A stretch of DNA of 39,847 nucleotides, from IMG/VR virus record IMGVR_UViG_3300046167_000580, positions 1 to 39,847 of that record; one strand, 5' to 3'. Shown here piece by piece: positions 6,000-14,320 of the stretch. This DNA comes from a virus. The notes under the pieces are model-generated. The model was not told where the DNA came from. It searched no databases and saw only the letters and a list, made by a program, of their open reading frames with translations. Within the stretch, counting starts at the first letter, position 1. Each line of letters opens with the position of its first letter. The position numbers were made by a program, and so were the translations under genes.

Positions 6000-7636
6000 G
6001 CAAGCACCCTTGCCCTAAATGCCGAGCCGATGGGAGAGATAGTAAGGGCGATAACCTTACCATCTTTCCTGAGGGTAACGGCTACTGCCATGCTGGACAT
6101 GGCTCAATACCTAAACACGAAATGGAGGGACTACCCCCACCTGTTAGCGATGTGTACGAGTCGAGCTATCACAAGCTGACACCGCCCGAGGTACTGTCCT
6201 ACCCAATCGGTACTTCTCCTGATCGTAAGATATCAGAGGCGGTTGCCGAACTGTACGGGGTTAGGTTCAGTACCCACCCTGTAACTGGTGCGGCCGATGA
6301 AGTTTTCTACCCACACCACGAACGAGCCAGCAGTTCTATAACTGGTTATAAAGTACGGGGCCTACCTAAGTCTTGGAAGCCTAGCGTAGGCGGTAAGCCT
6401 GTACAGGTATTCGGTAAGCACACCTGTAAGGGCGCGGGACGGCCCCTGCTGATCGTTGAGGGCGAAGAGGATGCAATGGCAGCATACGAGTGCTTTGCTA
6501 AGGCTCCCGCCATTAAGGTCGATGTGGTGTCCCTGCCTAACGGGGCAAACTTCTCCAGCGTAGTAGAAGATGACTACGGTTTCTTTGAAAGCTATAAGAC
6601 TGTGGTGATCGCTCTGGACGCTGATACCGTTGGGTTGAAGTGCCAAGAACAGATGGCTGATTGGATGAGTGCCATTACTACCGTTAAGACGGTGACCCTT
6701 GACCCTGAGGTAGGCAAGGACGCTAGCGACTACTGGGTATCTGGTAACTACAGCGAATATCGCAAGGCGGTACGAGCCGCTAAGGAGTATGAGCCTGATG
6801 GAATTGTTAATGGCGCTGACATTGATCTGCGTGACCTACTGGTTCCTTTACCCGAAGGAAACAAAATCCCTTTTGCGGGGATTCAGAACAAGCTGCACGG
6901 AGTTCGCAAGGCTGAGATTCTTACGGTCTGTGCTGGTAGTGGAATTGGTAAGTCTACTGTTGTTCGTGAGTTCACTAAGTCTCTTATTGAGGAAGGTCTT
7001 TCAGTTGCTAACGTAGCACTAGAGGATCAGATGCAAGTGGCGGCCCAAGCGTTGATAGCTCTGGACATGGAAATACCGTTGGCGAAGTTCAGGTACAATC
7101 CTCCTGACTTTGAGGTGGTTAAGCCTCACCACGATAAGATGGTAGGTAACGGCAACACGTATTTCTATAAACACTTTGGTGGGCTTACTAGTGATACGTT
7201 GATGAACAAGCTGTACTACTACGCCAAGACCAAGAAGGTAGACTACATTGTTCTTGACCACCTGAGCATGGTGATCTCTGCCTCTGAGGGCAACAACGAA
7301 CGCAAGGACATTGACACGCTTATGACGCAGCTAGCAAAGATGGTTGTAGAAACAGGCGTTGGCCTAATCCAGATCGTTCACCTTAAGCGGTCAAGCGGCG
7401 ATAAGTCTTTCGCTAAGGGCGGTGAGGTAGAGCTTACTGACTTGCGGGGTAGTGCGGCCCTTGAACAACTCTCATGGGCTGTACTGGCTCTCGAGCGTGA
7501 TCAACAATCGGAGGACTCCCGTAACGAAATGAAAGCCCGGGTACTGAAGAACAGAACATGGGGCTACACTGGTCTATGCGATCACCTGAGGTACGATCCC
7601 GAAACAGGGAGAACTAAATCAATAGAGAGAGAATAG
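5996..7636 (+). CDS. T7 gp4-like DNA primase-helicase
   Basis: A 546-residue bifunctional replication protein. The N-terminus carries a zinc-binding motif (C6, C9, then C31 with H32/H35), as in phage primases. A TOPRIM motif LLIVEGEEDAMAAYE lies near 150-165. The C-terminal half is a DnaB/RecA-type helicase with Walker A AGSGIGKST near 313-321 and Walker B YIVLDHLSM near 416. It should unwind DNA and synthesise primers for the adjacent DNA polymerase. Length matches T7 gp4 (566). Palindrome site 8 lies in the coding region. The polymerase gene follows two bases after the stop. Confidence 0.93.
   Translation: MSKHPCPKCRADGRDSKGDNLTIFPEGNGYCHAGHGSIPKHEMEGLPPPVSDVYESSYHKLTPPEVLSYPIGTSPDRKISEAVAELYGVRFSTHPVTGAADEVFYPHHERASSSITGYKVRGLPKSWKPSVGGKPVQVFGKHTCKGAGRPLLIVEGEEDAMAAYECFAKAPAIKVDVVSLPNGANFSSVVEDDYGFFESYKTVVIALDADTVGLKCQEQMADWMSAITTVKTVTLDPEVGKDASDYWVSGNYSEYRKAVRAAKEYEPDGIVNGADIDLRDLLVPLPEGNKIPFAGIQNKLHGVRKAEILTVCAGSGIGKSTVVREFTKSLIEEGLSVANVALEDQMQVAAQALIALDMEIPLAKFRYNPPDFEVVKPHHDKMVGNGNTYFYKHFGGLTSDTLMNKLYYYAKTKKVDYIVLDHLSMVISASEGNNERKDIDTLMTQLAKMVVETGVGLIQIVHLKRSSGDKSFAKGGEVELTDLRGSAALEQLSWAVLALERDQQSEDSRNEMKARVLKNRTWGYTGLCDHLRYDPETGRTKSIERE
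6337..6350. promoter_or_regulatory. Dispersed palindrome site 8 (intragenic)
   Basis: TATAACTGGTTATA, inside the primase-helicase gene, encoding SITGY. Confidence 0.5.
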
Positions 7637-7638
7637 GT

Positions 7639-9537
7639 ATGAGATTCGTAGTATTGGATATAGAGACTGACTTTGAGTGGTCTAGGGTGGACATGGTGGG
7701 GTTGTATGACCCCCTTTCTAAGGAAGGGCTGTGCGCTAAGAATCCCGAGGAGGTTCTCATGTTCTTGGGTGATAAGGAAACAACATTGGTCACTTGGAAC
7801 GGGGCGAGGTTTGACCTCCCATTGCTTGAGCGGATATGGGACTTAGACTTAAGCCATCACGAACACCTTGACGGTATGTTGTTGCAGAAGCTGATGATGC
7901 ATGGCGTACCCGGAGGTCACAGCCTAGAGGCAGCAGCGAAGCGTATGTTCCCGAGGGACAAGTCGCTCTGGAAGGCTGAGATAGATTTCTTAGAGGCATC
8001 GCCAAGCGCGTTAGAGGAATACTGTATACAGGATTGCAAGGTAACTTGGGCGGTTGTTAAGGAGCACCTCCTAAGCACCCTGTACACCTCTAACAAGAAT
8101 GCTTGGAAGAAGGCCCTTAAGGTAGAACAGAAGGTAGCTAAACTGGTAGACAAGCAAGTGCAGGAGGAAGTGTTCTTCGATACTGCTAGGGGCAAGCTGG
8201 CGTGGTCAACTATCTGTCACCAGATGGATGACATCGAGAGTGCCGCAGAGGAGTGGCTACCCACTGTCCAATTACCGGAGTCTAAACTTCATTACCCCCC
8301 TAAGGTACAGTTCAAGAAGGACGGCACCCCTTCAATGAATGTGCTTAAGTACTGCACCAAGTACGGCAGGAAGGTCATTAAAACAGATGGCATTTATCAC
8401 ACCGATGATGCCCAGTTGCTGCCACTGACTAAGCCGTTTATAACTGATTATAAAATCGAGATGCATAATCAGGCAGAGCTTAAGGATTGGCTGCTAGCTA
8501 AAGGTTGGGTTCCTACAGAGTGGAACACTAAGCGCAACGAGGAGACAGGTAAGTACGAGAACACCTCGCCTCGCTTAACCAACAAAATAAGCAAGGAACC
8601 TTGTTCAGGTCTAGCACTAATGGGCTTTCCTCACGCAGCAGAAGTCTCCCGATGGTTGATGCTACGGAGCCGTAAGAACATTCTGAAGTCCGATAAGGGT
8701 ACGGGCTGGATACCTAAGGCAGAAGCATCGCCTACCTCTAGCATCCCATCTGATGCGGATAGCATGGGGGCTAACACTTGCCGCTGGACTCACAAGGTTA
8801 TCGCTAACGTACCGAGAGTATCCTCAGAGTTCGGTGATAAGATCAGGGACTGCTTTAGGGCAAGGGAGGGTAAGGTATGGGTAGGCTGGGATGCGTCCTC
8901 TCTGGAGGCTTGTGTTGAGGCTCACTATACATTCCCGTATGATGATGGCGAGTATGCAAGGGAACTCATGGACGGGGACGTTCACACCAAGAACCAGTTG
9001 GCACTGGGACTACCGAGTAGGGACTTAGCTAAAACCTTCAAGTACGCTATCACCTACGGTGCTCAACCTAAGACTCTGAGCAAGACTCTAGGCGGTACTG
9101 AAGCTGACGCTAAACGTGTGTACGAGGAGTTCTGGGTTGCTAACCCTGCACTTACTAAGTTGAAGTCCGACCTTGTTAAAGAGTGGGAGATTAACGATAA
9201 GAAATATATCAAGGGTCTGGACGGACGTAAGATATGGACTCGCTCGGAGCATTCACTTATTAACGCCCTGTTCCAATCGGCAGGGGCTGTTATAATGAAG
9301 TACAGTATGTTGATAGCAGATCACTGGATAGGCAAGTGTTATTGGGCAGGGCTTGATATGCCTAAGGGTTTGATCCGCTATCACGATGAGGAAATTTGGG
9401 AGTGTGATAATGTACAGGCAGAAACAGTATCCACACTGGGGATTAATAGCATCGTTGAAGCTGGTAAGCAGTTGGGTTTGAATGTACCCCTCTCCGCTGA
9501 TGCAAAGATAGGTCAGTCTTGGGCTGACGTGCACTAA
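7639..9537 (+). CDS. T7-like family A DNA polymerase
   Basis: A 632-residue replicative polymerase. Proofreading exonuclease motif LDIET is at residues 6-10, with TWNGARFDLPLL as the second exonuclease motif. Polymerase motif A (WDASSLEACVEAH, Asp about 417), motif B (RDLAKTFKYAITYGA, Lys about 465) and motif C (RYHDEE near 580) are all present, in T7 order. The protein is shorter than T7 gp5 (704) but appears complete. It sits directly downstream of the primase-helicase with which it should act. No phage RNA polymerase accompanies it. Confidence 0.95.
   Translation: MRFVVLDIETDFEWSRVDMVGLYDPLSKEGLCAKNPEEVLMFLGDKETTLVTWNGARFDLPLLERIWDLDLSHHEHLDGMLLQKLMMHGVPGGHSLEAAAKRMFPRDKSLWKAEIDFLEASPSALEEYCIQDCKVTWAVVKEHLLSTLYTSNKNAWKKALKVEQKVAKLVDKQVQEEVFFDTARGKLAWSTICHQMDDIESAAEEWLPTVQLPESKLHYPPKVQFKKDGTPSMNVLKYCTKYGRKVIKTDGIYHTDDAQLLPLTKPFITDYKIEMHNQAELKDWLLAKGWVPTEWNTKRNEETGKYENTSPRLTNKISKEPCSGLALMGFPHAAEVSRWLMLRSRKNILKSDKGTGWIPKAEASPTSSIPSDADSMGANTCRWTHKVIANVPRVSSEFGDKIRDCFRAREGKVWVGWDASSLEACVEAHYTFPYDDGEYARELMDGDVHTKNQLALGLPSRDLAKTFKYAITYGAQPKTLSKTLGGTEADAKRVYEEFWVANPALTKLKSDLVKEWEINDKKYIKGLDGRKIWTRSEHSLINALFQSAGAVIMKYSMLIADHWIGKCYWAGLDMPKGLIRYHDEEIWECDNVQAETVSTLGINSIVEAGKQLGLNVPLSADAKIGQSWADVH
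8439..8452. promoter_or_regulatory. Dispersed palindrome site 9 (intragenic)
   Basis: TATAACTGATTATA, inside the DNA polymerase gene, encoding FITDYK. Confidence 0.5.
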
Positions 9538-9541
9538 GCAG

Positions 9542-9570
9542 TTGTAAAATTAACTAAAACATGTTATACT
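9542..9570 (+). promoter_or_regulatory. Sigma70 promoter for the SSB-like gene
   Basis: TTGTAA at 9542-9547, a 17-base spacer and TATACT at 9565-9570, followed by ATATATATAC. It lies in the 73-base gap after the polymerase gene, 40 bases before the SSB-like start. The -10 region matches the promoter at 5461. Confidence 0.75.
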
Positions 9571-9610
9571 ATATATATACACTACGCGCAAAGCGCAAGG
9601 AATTTAAATC

Positions 9611-10132
9611 ATGGCGACACAAAAAGGCACAATCGAAGCGATCTCTCACAAGTACGAGAAGTTTGCAGTTCTTATCGAGGAGAAGTGGTACAATACTAAG
9701 GCGGAGTTCGCAGCAGAGTGGCCCGTCAAGCCTCAGGTTGGCGATGTAATCCAGTTTGATGACGGCGGCAAGAAGTACTTGAGCCGTATGGAGATCATCT
9801 CCAGCAGCGCACCTGCTCCTGCTGCGGGTAAGTCGGCACCTAAGTCAGGCGGTTACTCTAATCTGGGTGTCGAGGTAGGCCATGCGTCTAACCTCGCCAT
9901 GCGTATGATGGAGCAAGTTGGTTTTTCTTCTTCGGACGTAGGTACTCCTGAGTACTACAAGCAGTTCGCTAAGTACACACAAGACGTGTACAAGCTGATG
10001 GCTGGCCTTAAGAAGAAGCTGGGTGAGGCCCCTGAGGAAGCCCCTGCCCCTACGGTAGAGGCCAAGCCTGAGCCTAAGCCAGAGCCTAAGCCTGAGCCTG
10101 TAGCTGAGGATGACCTGTCCGACCTGTTCTAA
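9611..10132 (+). CDS. Probable single-stranded DNA-binding protein
   Basis: A 173-residue protein. The first 65 residues are rich in aromatics and beta-type segments (EKWYNTKAEFAAEW, VGDVIQF), consistent with an OB fold. A Pro-Ala linker, a helical section and a Pro-Glu-Lys repeat follow. It ends in an acidic tail with terminal Phe (EDDLSDLF), as in bacterial and T7 SSBs, where the tail recruits partners. Its own promoter suggests abundant synthesis, and it lies between the polymerase and exonuclease genes. Assignment rests on architecture and context. Confidence 0.75.
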   Translation: MATQKGTIEAISHKYEKFAVLIEEKWYNTKAEFAAEWPVKPQVGDVIQFDDGGKKYLSRMEIISSSAPAPAAGKSAPKSGGYSNLGVEVGHASNLAMRMMEQVGFSSSDVGTPEYYKQFAKYTQDVYKLMAGLKKKLGEAPEEAPAPTVEAKPEPKPEPKPEPVAEDDLSDLF

Positions 10133-10142
10133 GAATAAGTCC

Positions 10143-10172
10143 TGAGCATGACTGAAACTGCTCACCCCTTTT
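10143..10172 (+). terminator. Possible weak terminator after the SSB-like gene
   Basis: A 6-bp perfect stem TGAGCA/TGCTCA (10143-10148, 10159-10164) with a 10-base loop is followed by CCCCTTTT. The T-run is short, so at best this is partial termination. Confidence 0.35.
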
Positions 10173-10185
10173 ATAACTAATTATA
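10172..10185. promoter_or_regulatory. Dispersed palindrome site 10
   Basis: TATAACTAATTATA in the gap just before the exonuclease gene, 10 bases from its ATG. Bound protein or a hairpin here could affect its expression. Confidence 0.65.
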
Positions 10186-10194
10186 GGTACGAAT

Positions 10195-11019
10195 ATGAAG
10201 GTAGTAATTGATGCAGATCAGATACCTTATGCGTGTGGCTTTAGCTGTAAGGACGAGCCGTTAAATCACGCTTGCCAGATGGCGAAGAAGGCCATGCAAA
10301 AGATTATGGAAGATACCGAGGCAGACGAGTACGAGGTGTACATCGCTGGTCAAGGTAACTACCGCGAAGACCTAGCAGTAACGCAACCGTACAAGGGCAA
10401 CCGCTCTGCCCCTAGACCTGACCACTACAAGGGAGTACGTAACTACCTCAAAGAGAGTTGGGGAGCGATTGAAGTAGATGACATGGAGGTAGACGATAAG
10501 GTTAGCATGATCCTCTGGGAGGATTTCTTAGAAGGTGGAGGTGCGGTAGTACTCTCATCCGGTGATAAGGACTTGAACAACACACCGGGAATGCACTACA
10601 ACCCTCGCACTAGGAAGAAGTACTGGGTGACCGCTACTCAAGCAGCTAGGCACTTCTGGTATCAGATGCTAGCAGGAGATAAGGTTGACCACATACTAGG
10701 GCTTCCGAGAGGCTCTGAGACGTTGATCGAGAAGTACGATACCCTTACCCACCATGCAAAGAAGGGATTCGGAGAGGGCAGCGCAAAGAAGCTAATGAAG
10801 TGTTCAACCGATACAGGGGAGGGCGTTGCACTAGATGCTTATGTCCACTGGGCAAAGGATGAAGACATTGCCTACGATGACCTAGTGGATTACATAAACG
10901 AGCAAGGCCAGTTACTCTGGATGTTGCGTGAACTAGACGAGCTAGGTGAACCTGTCATGTGGGCAGTAGACGAAGACAAACTTAAAGACATATGGAGTTC
11001 TTATGATGTATCGCTGTGA
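10195..11019 (+). CDS. T7 gp6-like 5'-3' exonuclease
   Basis: A 274-residue flap/5' exonuclease of the FEN family. The N-terminal IDADQIPY, YKGNR near 67, EVDDMEVDDKV near 100 and SSGDKDLNN near 123 match metal-binding Asp/Glu positions of these enzymes. A later region (DHILGLPRG... GFGEGSAKKL) fits the helix-hairpin-helix-type DNA-binding part. In T7 the homologue removes RNA primers and degrades host DNA. The next gene starts inside its last codons. Confidence 0.88.
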   Translation: MKVVIDADQIPYACGFSCKDEPLNHACQMAKKAMQKIMEDTEADEYEVYIAGQGNYREDLAVTQPYKGNRSAPRPDHYKGVRNYLKESWGAIEVDDMEVDDKVSMILWEDFLEGGGAVVLSSGDKDLNNTPGMHYNPRTRKKYWVTATQAARHFWYQMLAGDKVDHILGLPRGSETLIEKYDTLTHHAKKGFGEGSAKKLMKCSTDTGEGVALDAYVHWAKDEDIAYDDLVDYINEQGQLLWMLRELDELGEPVMWAVDEDKLKDIWSSYDVSL

Positions 11020-11179
11020 TAACTGTGAAGACCTGTTCGATGACGATTACGAGCCAATGGAGACACACCCTTTCGGGGATGTACTTCTTACTCGGGCTGA
11101 CGACATGGTATGCCCTAGTTGCTACGATGAGTTAATGGCTGACATGCTTGAGGCACTGGAGGAAGATCATGGACTGTGA
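11003..11179 (+). CDS. Small acidic zinc-binding protein
   Basis: A 58-residue ORF starting ATGATG inside the end of the exonuclease gene. Cysteine pairs CDNC and CPSC suggest one zinc site, and the rest is strongly acidic (DDDY, ALEEDHG). Overlaps on both sides indicate tight packing. Function unknown; possibly a host-interaction protein. Confidence 0.6.
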   Translation: MMYRCDNCEDLFDDDYEPMETHPFGDVLLTRADDMVCPSCYDELMADMLEALEEDHGL

Positions 11180-11252
11180 TCACAAGTGGAAGAGGGTAGA
11201 TGGCTGGACTAACGAGTGCACTAAGTGCGGTGCTAAGGTATCAGGGAGATGA
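11169..11252 (+). CDS. 27-residue putative zinc-finger peptide
   Basis: MDCDHKWKRVDGWTNECTKC begins this peptide. One Cys, one His and a CTKC pair could form a single zinc site; peptides of this DCxHxW...CxxC type are common in phages. It overlaps the previous gene by 11 bases. Too short for certainty. Confidence 0.5.
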   Translation: MDCDHKWKRVDGWTNECTKCGAKVSGR

Positions 11253-11255
11253 GCG

Positions 11256-11432
11256 ATGAGCGTATTTAAACGAGGCACAGGCAAGTTAGAAATGACGGAC
11301 GCTGAACGTATTGAGCGTCTGTATTCTAAGGTAGTCAAGCTACAGGCAGAGAACGCCAAGCTACAGGCAGAGCTGAAGCACGCTCAAGCAATGGTTGGCA
11401 TGGCTAACAAGAAACTCAAGGAGGTGGCGTGA
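11256..11432 (+). CDS. Small coiled-coil protein
   Basis: A 58-residue protein starting at ATG 11256. From about residue 14 it is a heptad-type helix with repeats of LQAENAKLQAELK. It ends as TGATG against the next gene, which is also a coiled coil with the shared string LQAEL, so the two may be diverged duplicates or partners. Confidence 0.55.
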   Translation: MSVFKRGTGKLEMTDAERIERLYSKVVKLQAENAKLQAELKHAQAMVGMANKKLKEVA

Positions 11433-11686
11433 TGGGTAGAGAATCATCAGAGCTGCATAGGATGGAGGCTCACATCAAAGAGCTACAGGCAGAGCTAGAC
11501 GTTGCCAACGCCAATCTAAACACGGTACGAAGACAGCGGCGAGAGTTAGAGGCAGAGCGTGATGTCTTGCATGGTGCGCTAACGAAGGCGGGAGGATTGG
11601 CAGACGTTGACAGATGGCCTGAAAGATACCCACTTGTTTACGGTTGTATGACGGATGCCATCACGGAGGTGGATGTTGGAGACTAA
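11432..11686 (+). CDS. Coiled-coil protein
   Basis: An 84-residue protein. Residues 8-50 form a predicted coiled coil rich in Glu, Leu and Arg (HIKELQAELDVANANL), followed by a short globular C-terminus. ATG 11432 overlaps the previous stop; GTG 11429 is an alternative. Overlaps the endonuclease VII gene. Confidence 0.6.
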   Translation: MGRESSELHRMEAHIKELQAELDVANANLNTVRRQRRELEAERDVLHGALTKAGGLADVDRWPERYPLVYGCMTDAITEVDVGD

Positions 11687-12074
11687 GCTAAAGTACGGTG
11701 AGATCAAAGGATACAGAGAAGCACAACTTAAACGACAAGGAGGCATTTGCCCATTATGTCATACGAAGATAGAGATTGGGGAAGATACGTTAGATCACTG
11801 TCACTCTTCGGGCCGAGTCCGGCACGTACTCCACAGAAGTTGCAACGGAGCAGAAGGGAGGATTTTAGCATGGAGTGGACAGAGATCGAAGGGAGATTGC
11901 CCGAAGACCTTTTTGAAGAACTTACTCAAGTACTGGGATATGAGCTTCGAAGGGTCACCGATTCACCCGAAGCATGGAGCACCGAAGAGGAAGCGAGTTT
12001 CGAAGAAGAGATCAACGCGCTCTGGCGGGACTACGAAAAAGACCAAACTGAAATCGAAAGAGGATAAGGCATGA
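11673..12074 (+). CDS. Recombination endonuclease VII-like protein
   Basis: About 133 residues. The core CPLCHTKI, LDHCHSSGRVRHVLH and SCNGAEG matches endonuclease VII (T4 gp49) and related His-Me finger nucleases, with Cys pairs for zinc and a DHCH catalytic motif. The C-terminal 40 residues are very basic (KRKRVSKKRS), probably for DNA binding. Such enzymes cut branched DNA before packaging. I chose ATG 11673, five bases after GGAGGT. Its stop overlaps the next start as ATGA. Confidence 0.85.
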   Translation: MLETKLKYGEIKGYREAQLKRQGGICPLCHTKIEIGEDTLDHCHSSGRVRHVLHRSCNGAEGRILAWSGQRSKGDCPKTFLKNLLKYWDMSFEGSPIHPKHGAPKRKRVSKKRSTRSGGTTKKTKLKSKEDKA

Positions 12075-12241
12075 TATACACAGTAACCGTTAAATCTATA
12101 ACTCATTATAGCTACCGTAAACTTGACGCGATCTACAAGCACGTTACCTTCAAGTACAAAGATCGTGCAAGGTTCCGAGAGTTAACCGAGAAACAGTTCG
12201 CTGCCATGAAGAAGCAAGGGAATAAGATGGTGGAGATATGA
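12071..12241 (+). CDS. Small basic hypothetical protein
   Basis: A 56-residue protein rich in Lys, Arg and Tyr (SITHYSYRKLDAIYKHV). It contains palindrome site 11 in its coding sequence and is coupled by ATGA overlaps to both neighbours. No recognised domain. Confidence 0.55.
   Translation: MIYTVTVKSITHYSYRKLDAIYKHVTFKYKDRARFRELTEKQFAAMKKQGNKMVEI
12097..12110. promoter_or_regulatory. Dispersed palindrome site 11 (intragenic)
   Basis: TATAACTCATTATA, 26 bases inside the small gene that starts at 12071, encoding SITHYS. Confidence 0.5.
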
Positions 12242-12408
12242 AATACAAAGTAGGGGATAAGGTGATAGCCCCAACACTCGGAGAGGAGGTTCAGGAAGGT
12301 GTTGTAGTTGACGTTCTGGCCTCCCAGCTTTACATCACCTTCGGAGAGCAGCGATTCAACTACGTGTTCCTAACAGACAAACGACTAAGGAGGAAGGAAG
12401 ATGAGTGA
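12238..12408 (+). CDS. Small hypothetical protein
   Basis: A 56-residue protein with beta-strand-type pattern (YKVGDKVIAPTLGEEVQEGV) suggesting a small SH3-like barrel. It overlaps the previous gene by ATGA and the HNH gene by 8 bases. Function unknown. Confidence 0.55.
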   Translation: MKYKVGDKVIAPTLGEEVQEGVVVDVLASQLYITFGEQRFNYVFLTDKRLRRKEDE

Positions 12409-12718
12409 GTGCATACCTTGCCATACAAAGTATCGCGATCCTTACGGCAGAGCCAAGCGTAGAGTCCACGGGCAGGGGAACAAGATCAACAGTTCCAGAG
12501 CTACGTGGATAGAAACCAACGGCCCTATAGAAGAGGGTTTGGTAGTAAGGCACACCTGTGATAACCCCGAGTGTGTGAACATCGACCACCTCTTGCTGGG
12601 TACTCAGCAGCAAAATATTACTGACTGCGTAGTTAGAGGTCGAAGAGCAAAGCAAGACGGTTCAAACAATTCAAATTGGAAGGGCGGTATATCCCCCGAA
12701 TGGAGAGCAACATTATGA
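12401..12718 (+). CDS. HNH endonuclease, homing type
   Basis: A 105-residue protein with the HNH_3-type core VVRHTCDNPECVNIDHLLLG then TQQQN. The key residues are H51, C53/C58, H63 and N72. Free-standing HNH nucleases of this kind are common mobile genes in phages. AGGAGGAAGGAAG precedes the start. Its stop overlaps the metallophosphoesterase start as ATGA, which argues that it is well integrated in the operon. Confidence 0.82.
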   Translation: MSECIPCHTKYRDPYGRAKRRVHGQGNKINSSRATWIETNGPIEEGLVVRHTCDNPECVNIDHLLLGTQQQNITDCVVRGRRAKQDGSNNSNWKGGISPEWRATL

Positions 12719-13481
12719 GTACACATTTCGTTATTCCGGACACCCAAGCTGCACCCGGCCATCCCGATGATCATATGACGTGGGCTGGTAAGTATGCGGT
12801 TGAACAGAAGCCTGATGTAATTATACACCTAGGTGACCATTTCGATATGCCTTCACTGTGCAGCTACGATAAGGGCAAGGGTAGCATGGAAGGTAAGCGT
12901 TACCTAGCAGATATCAAGGCGGGAAATAAGAGCATGGATAAGTTCATGGCTCCCATTCTGAAAGAACAGAAGCGACTTCGAAAGAACAAGAAGACTATAT
13001 GGAACCCGCGCCTAGTGTTTATCATGGGCAACCACGAGCAGCGTATCGAGAGAGCCATTAACGATAACATCCAGTTAGACGGCATCCTCAGTTACGATCA
13101 CTTCAACCTTAAGGAACACGGCTGGGAGGTTATCCCCTTCCTCGAGGTCGAGGTAATTGATGGTGTTGCTTACTCGCACTACTTCACTAGTGGCGTTATG
13201 GGTCGGCCTGTTCAAGTGCTAGCCGTCTGATGCTGACGAAGAAGCACATGTCCTGTGTGATGGGCCATGTTCAAGACCGCGATATCGCATTCGCTCGTAG
13301 GGCAGACGGTACTCAGATGACAGGCTTGTTCGCAGGTATCTTCAACCAGCACGATGAGGGTTACCTTAACCCACAGACCAACCTTAGCTGGAGCGGTGTG
13401 TGGATGCTACACCAAGTAACGGACGGGAGTTTCGATGAAATGCCCGTGTCAATGGACTTTCTACGCAGGAGCTATAACTAG
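12715..13481 (+). CDS. Calcineurin-like metallophosphoesterase, frameshifted as read
   Basis: About 255 residues after repair. Motifs of the family are visible: IPDTQ near residue 7, HLGDHFD near 38, GNHEQR near 104, YSHYFTSG near 155 and GHVQDRD after the break. The first frame stops at 13230; coding resumes with SSASRLMLTKKH. One missing T at the TT at 13211-13212 explains the break. Enzymes of this family hydrolyse phosphomonoesters or phosphodiesters; the substrate of phage versions is unknown. The final codons TAT AAC TAG are part of palindrome site 12. Confidence 0.82.
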
Positions 13482-13486
13482 TTATG
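13473..13486. promoter_or_regulatory. Dispersed palindrome site 12
   Basis: TATAACTAGTTATG. It spans the stop of the metallophosphoesterase gene, and its last three bases are the ATG of the next gene. Confidence 0.6.
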
Positions 13487-13697
13487 GATGCATACAACGA
13501 GGACATGATGCAAGCAATTGCATCGCAAGTGAAGAGCGCACAGACTGACGCAATCCATGAGGCCCTTGTGGCTTCAGGTTGTTCTTGCAGGGATCAAGGC
13601 AGGGGCACGAAGGGATGAAGACCCCGTGTCCGTAGCTGATGAGGTGCTCTCAGACTTTAAGTTCAGGTTCGAAAACAACGGAGGTACAATCCAATGA
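13484..13697 (+). CDS. Small hypothetical protein, frameshifted as read
   Basis: About 70 residues after repair. The first frame from ATG 13484 stops early; the rest reads VVLAGIKAGARRDEDP and on to a TGA at 13697. Removing one G from GG at 13570-13571 joins them. The product is helical and acidic. It overlaps the next gene as ATGA. No family recognised. Confidence 0.5.
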
Positions 13698-13961
13698 GCT
13701 ATGCAGATGACTGGGCTAAGTGTCGAGAGAATGACGTTCAAGGTTCGGGCGGGGGGCAGTAGCTCTTACTACCAGCTACCTGAGGGCAGTACGGAGCTAG
13801 ACGACCTGATCATGTTTAAGAGTATGCCGTGGCCTATCGCTAACATCTTCAAGGCTTGCTACCGCTGGGATAGCGGGAAGAACAAGAAGGAGTACGAGGT
13901 GGACAAGATAATCTGGTTCGCTAACTCTATCAAGAAGAACTTAAAGAGGGATTGGATATGA
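13694..13961 (+). CDS. DUF3310-like protein, frameshifted as read
   Basis: About 88 residues after repair. The N-terminus (MSYADDWAKCRENDVQ) and the remainder (YYQLPEGSTELDDLIMFK, MPWPIANIFKACYRW, VDKIIWFANSIKK) are in different frames; removing one A from the AA at 13740-13741 joins them. The central NIFKACYRW and following Lys/Asp helix resemble DUF3310, a small phage family sometimes linked to nucleotide metabolism without firm function. Overlaps both neighbours. Confidence 0.6.
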
Positions 13962-14129
13962 AGTACTTGAAGAAGAAATCTAAGTCTGCACTTGAGGCCC
14001 TGCTGTTCTGGGGGATAATCACAGCAGTGATGACAGCACCAGCTTGGTACGGGTATATCCCTCAAGGGGGCAGGGTACTCGGCGGTAGAGCTAAACGAGA
14101 TGTACGAACAGCGAGAGGAAGCCAAATGA
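13958..14129 (+). CDS. Small membrane protein, frameshifted as read
   Basis: About 56 residues after repair. After a basic start (MKYLKKKSKS) comes a membrane helix (LLFWGIITAVMTAPAW). The sensible continuation GAGYSAVELNEMYEQREEAK is in another frame and ends with ATGA overlapping the next gene. Removing one G from the five at 14066-14070 restores it. As read, this ORF runs on into the next gene and would look like a single 121-residue protein. Confidence 0.5.
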
Positions 14130-14320
14130 AGCTAGTATACACTGAGAACGAGAGCGAGATAGAGGTTGAGTGTCCTGCTAGGCTGGTGGGTGCAAGAGCT
14201 AGGAACTTGATGAAAGAGGGGAGCATAGAGGAGATCATAGCGTACCGCGATTGTGGAGCTAAGAGCCTGAGGTACTACACCTCGAAGATCAACGGTAAAA
14301 TCTATGCGGAGATGGTGTGA
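14126..14320 (+). CDS. Small hypothetical protein
   Basis: A 64-residue protein starting at ATG 14126 (MKLVYTENESEIEVECPARL). Alternating hydrophobic and acidic residues suggest a small alpha/beta fold. Coupled to both neighbours by overlapping start and stop codons. No family recognised. Confidence 0.5.
   Translation: MKLVYTENESEIEVECPARLVGARARNLMKEGSIEEIIAYRDCGAKSLRYYTSKINGKIYAEMV

Noticed and set aside
11747-12067. 106-residue ORF overlapping endonuclease VII
   Set aside because: It lies in another frame of a clearly recognised gene and has no features of its own.
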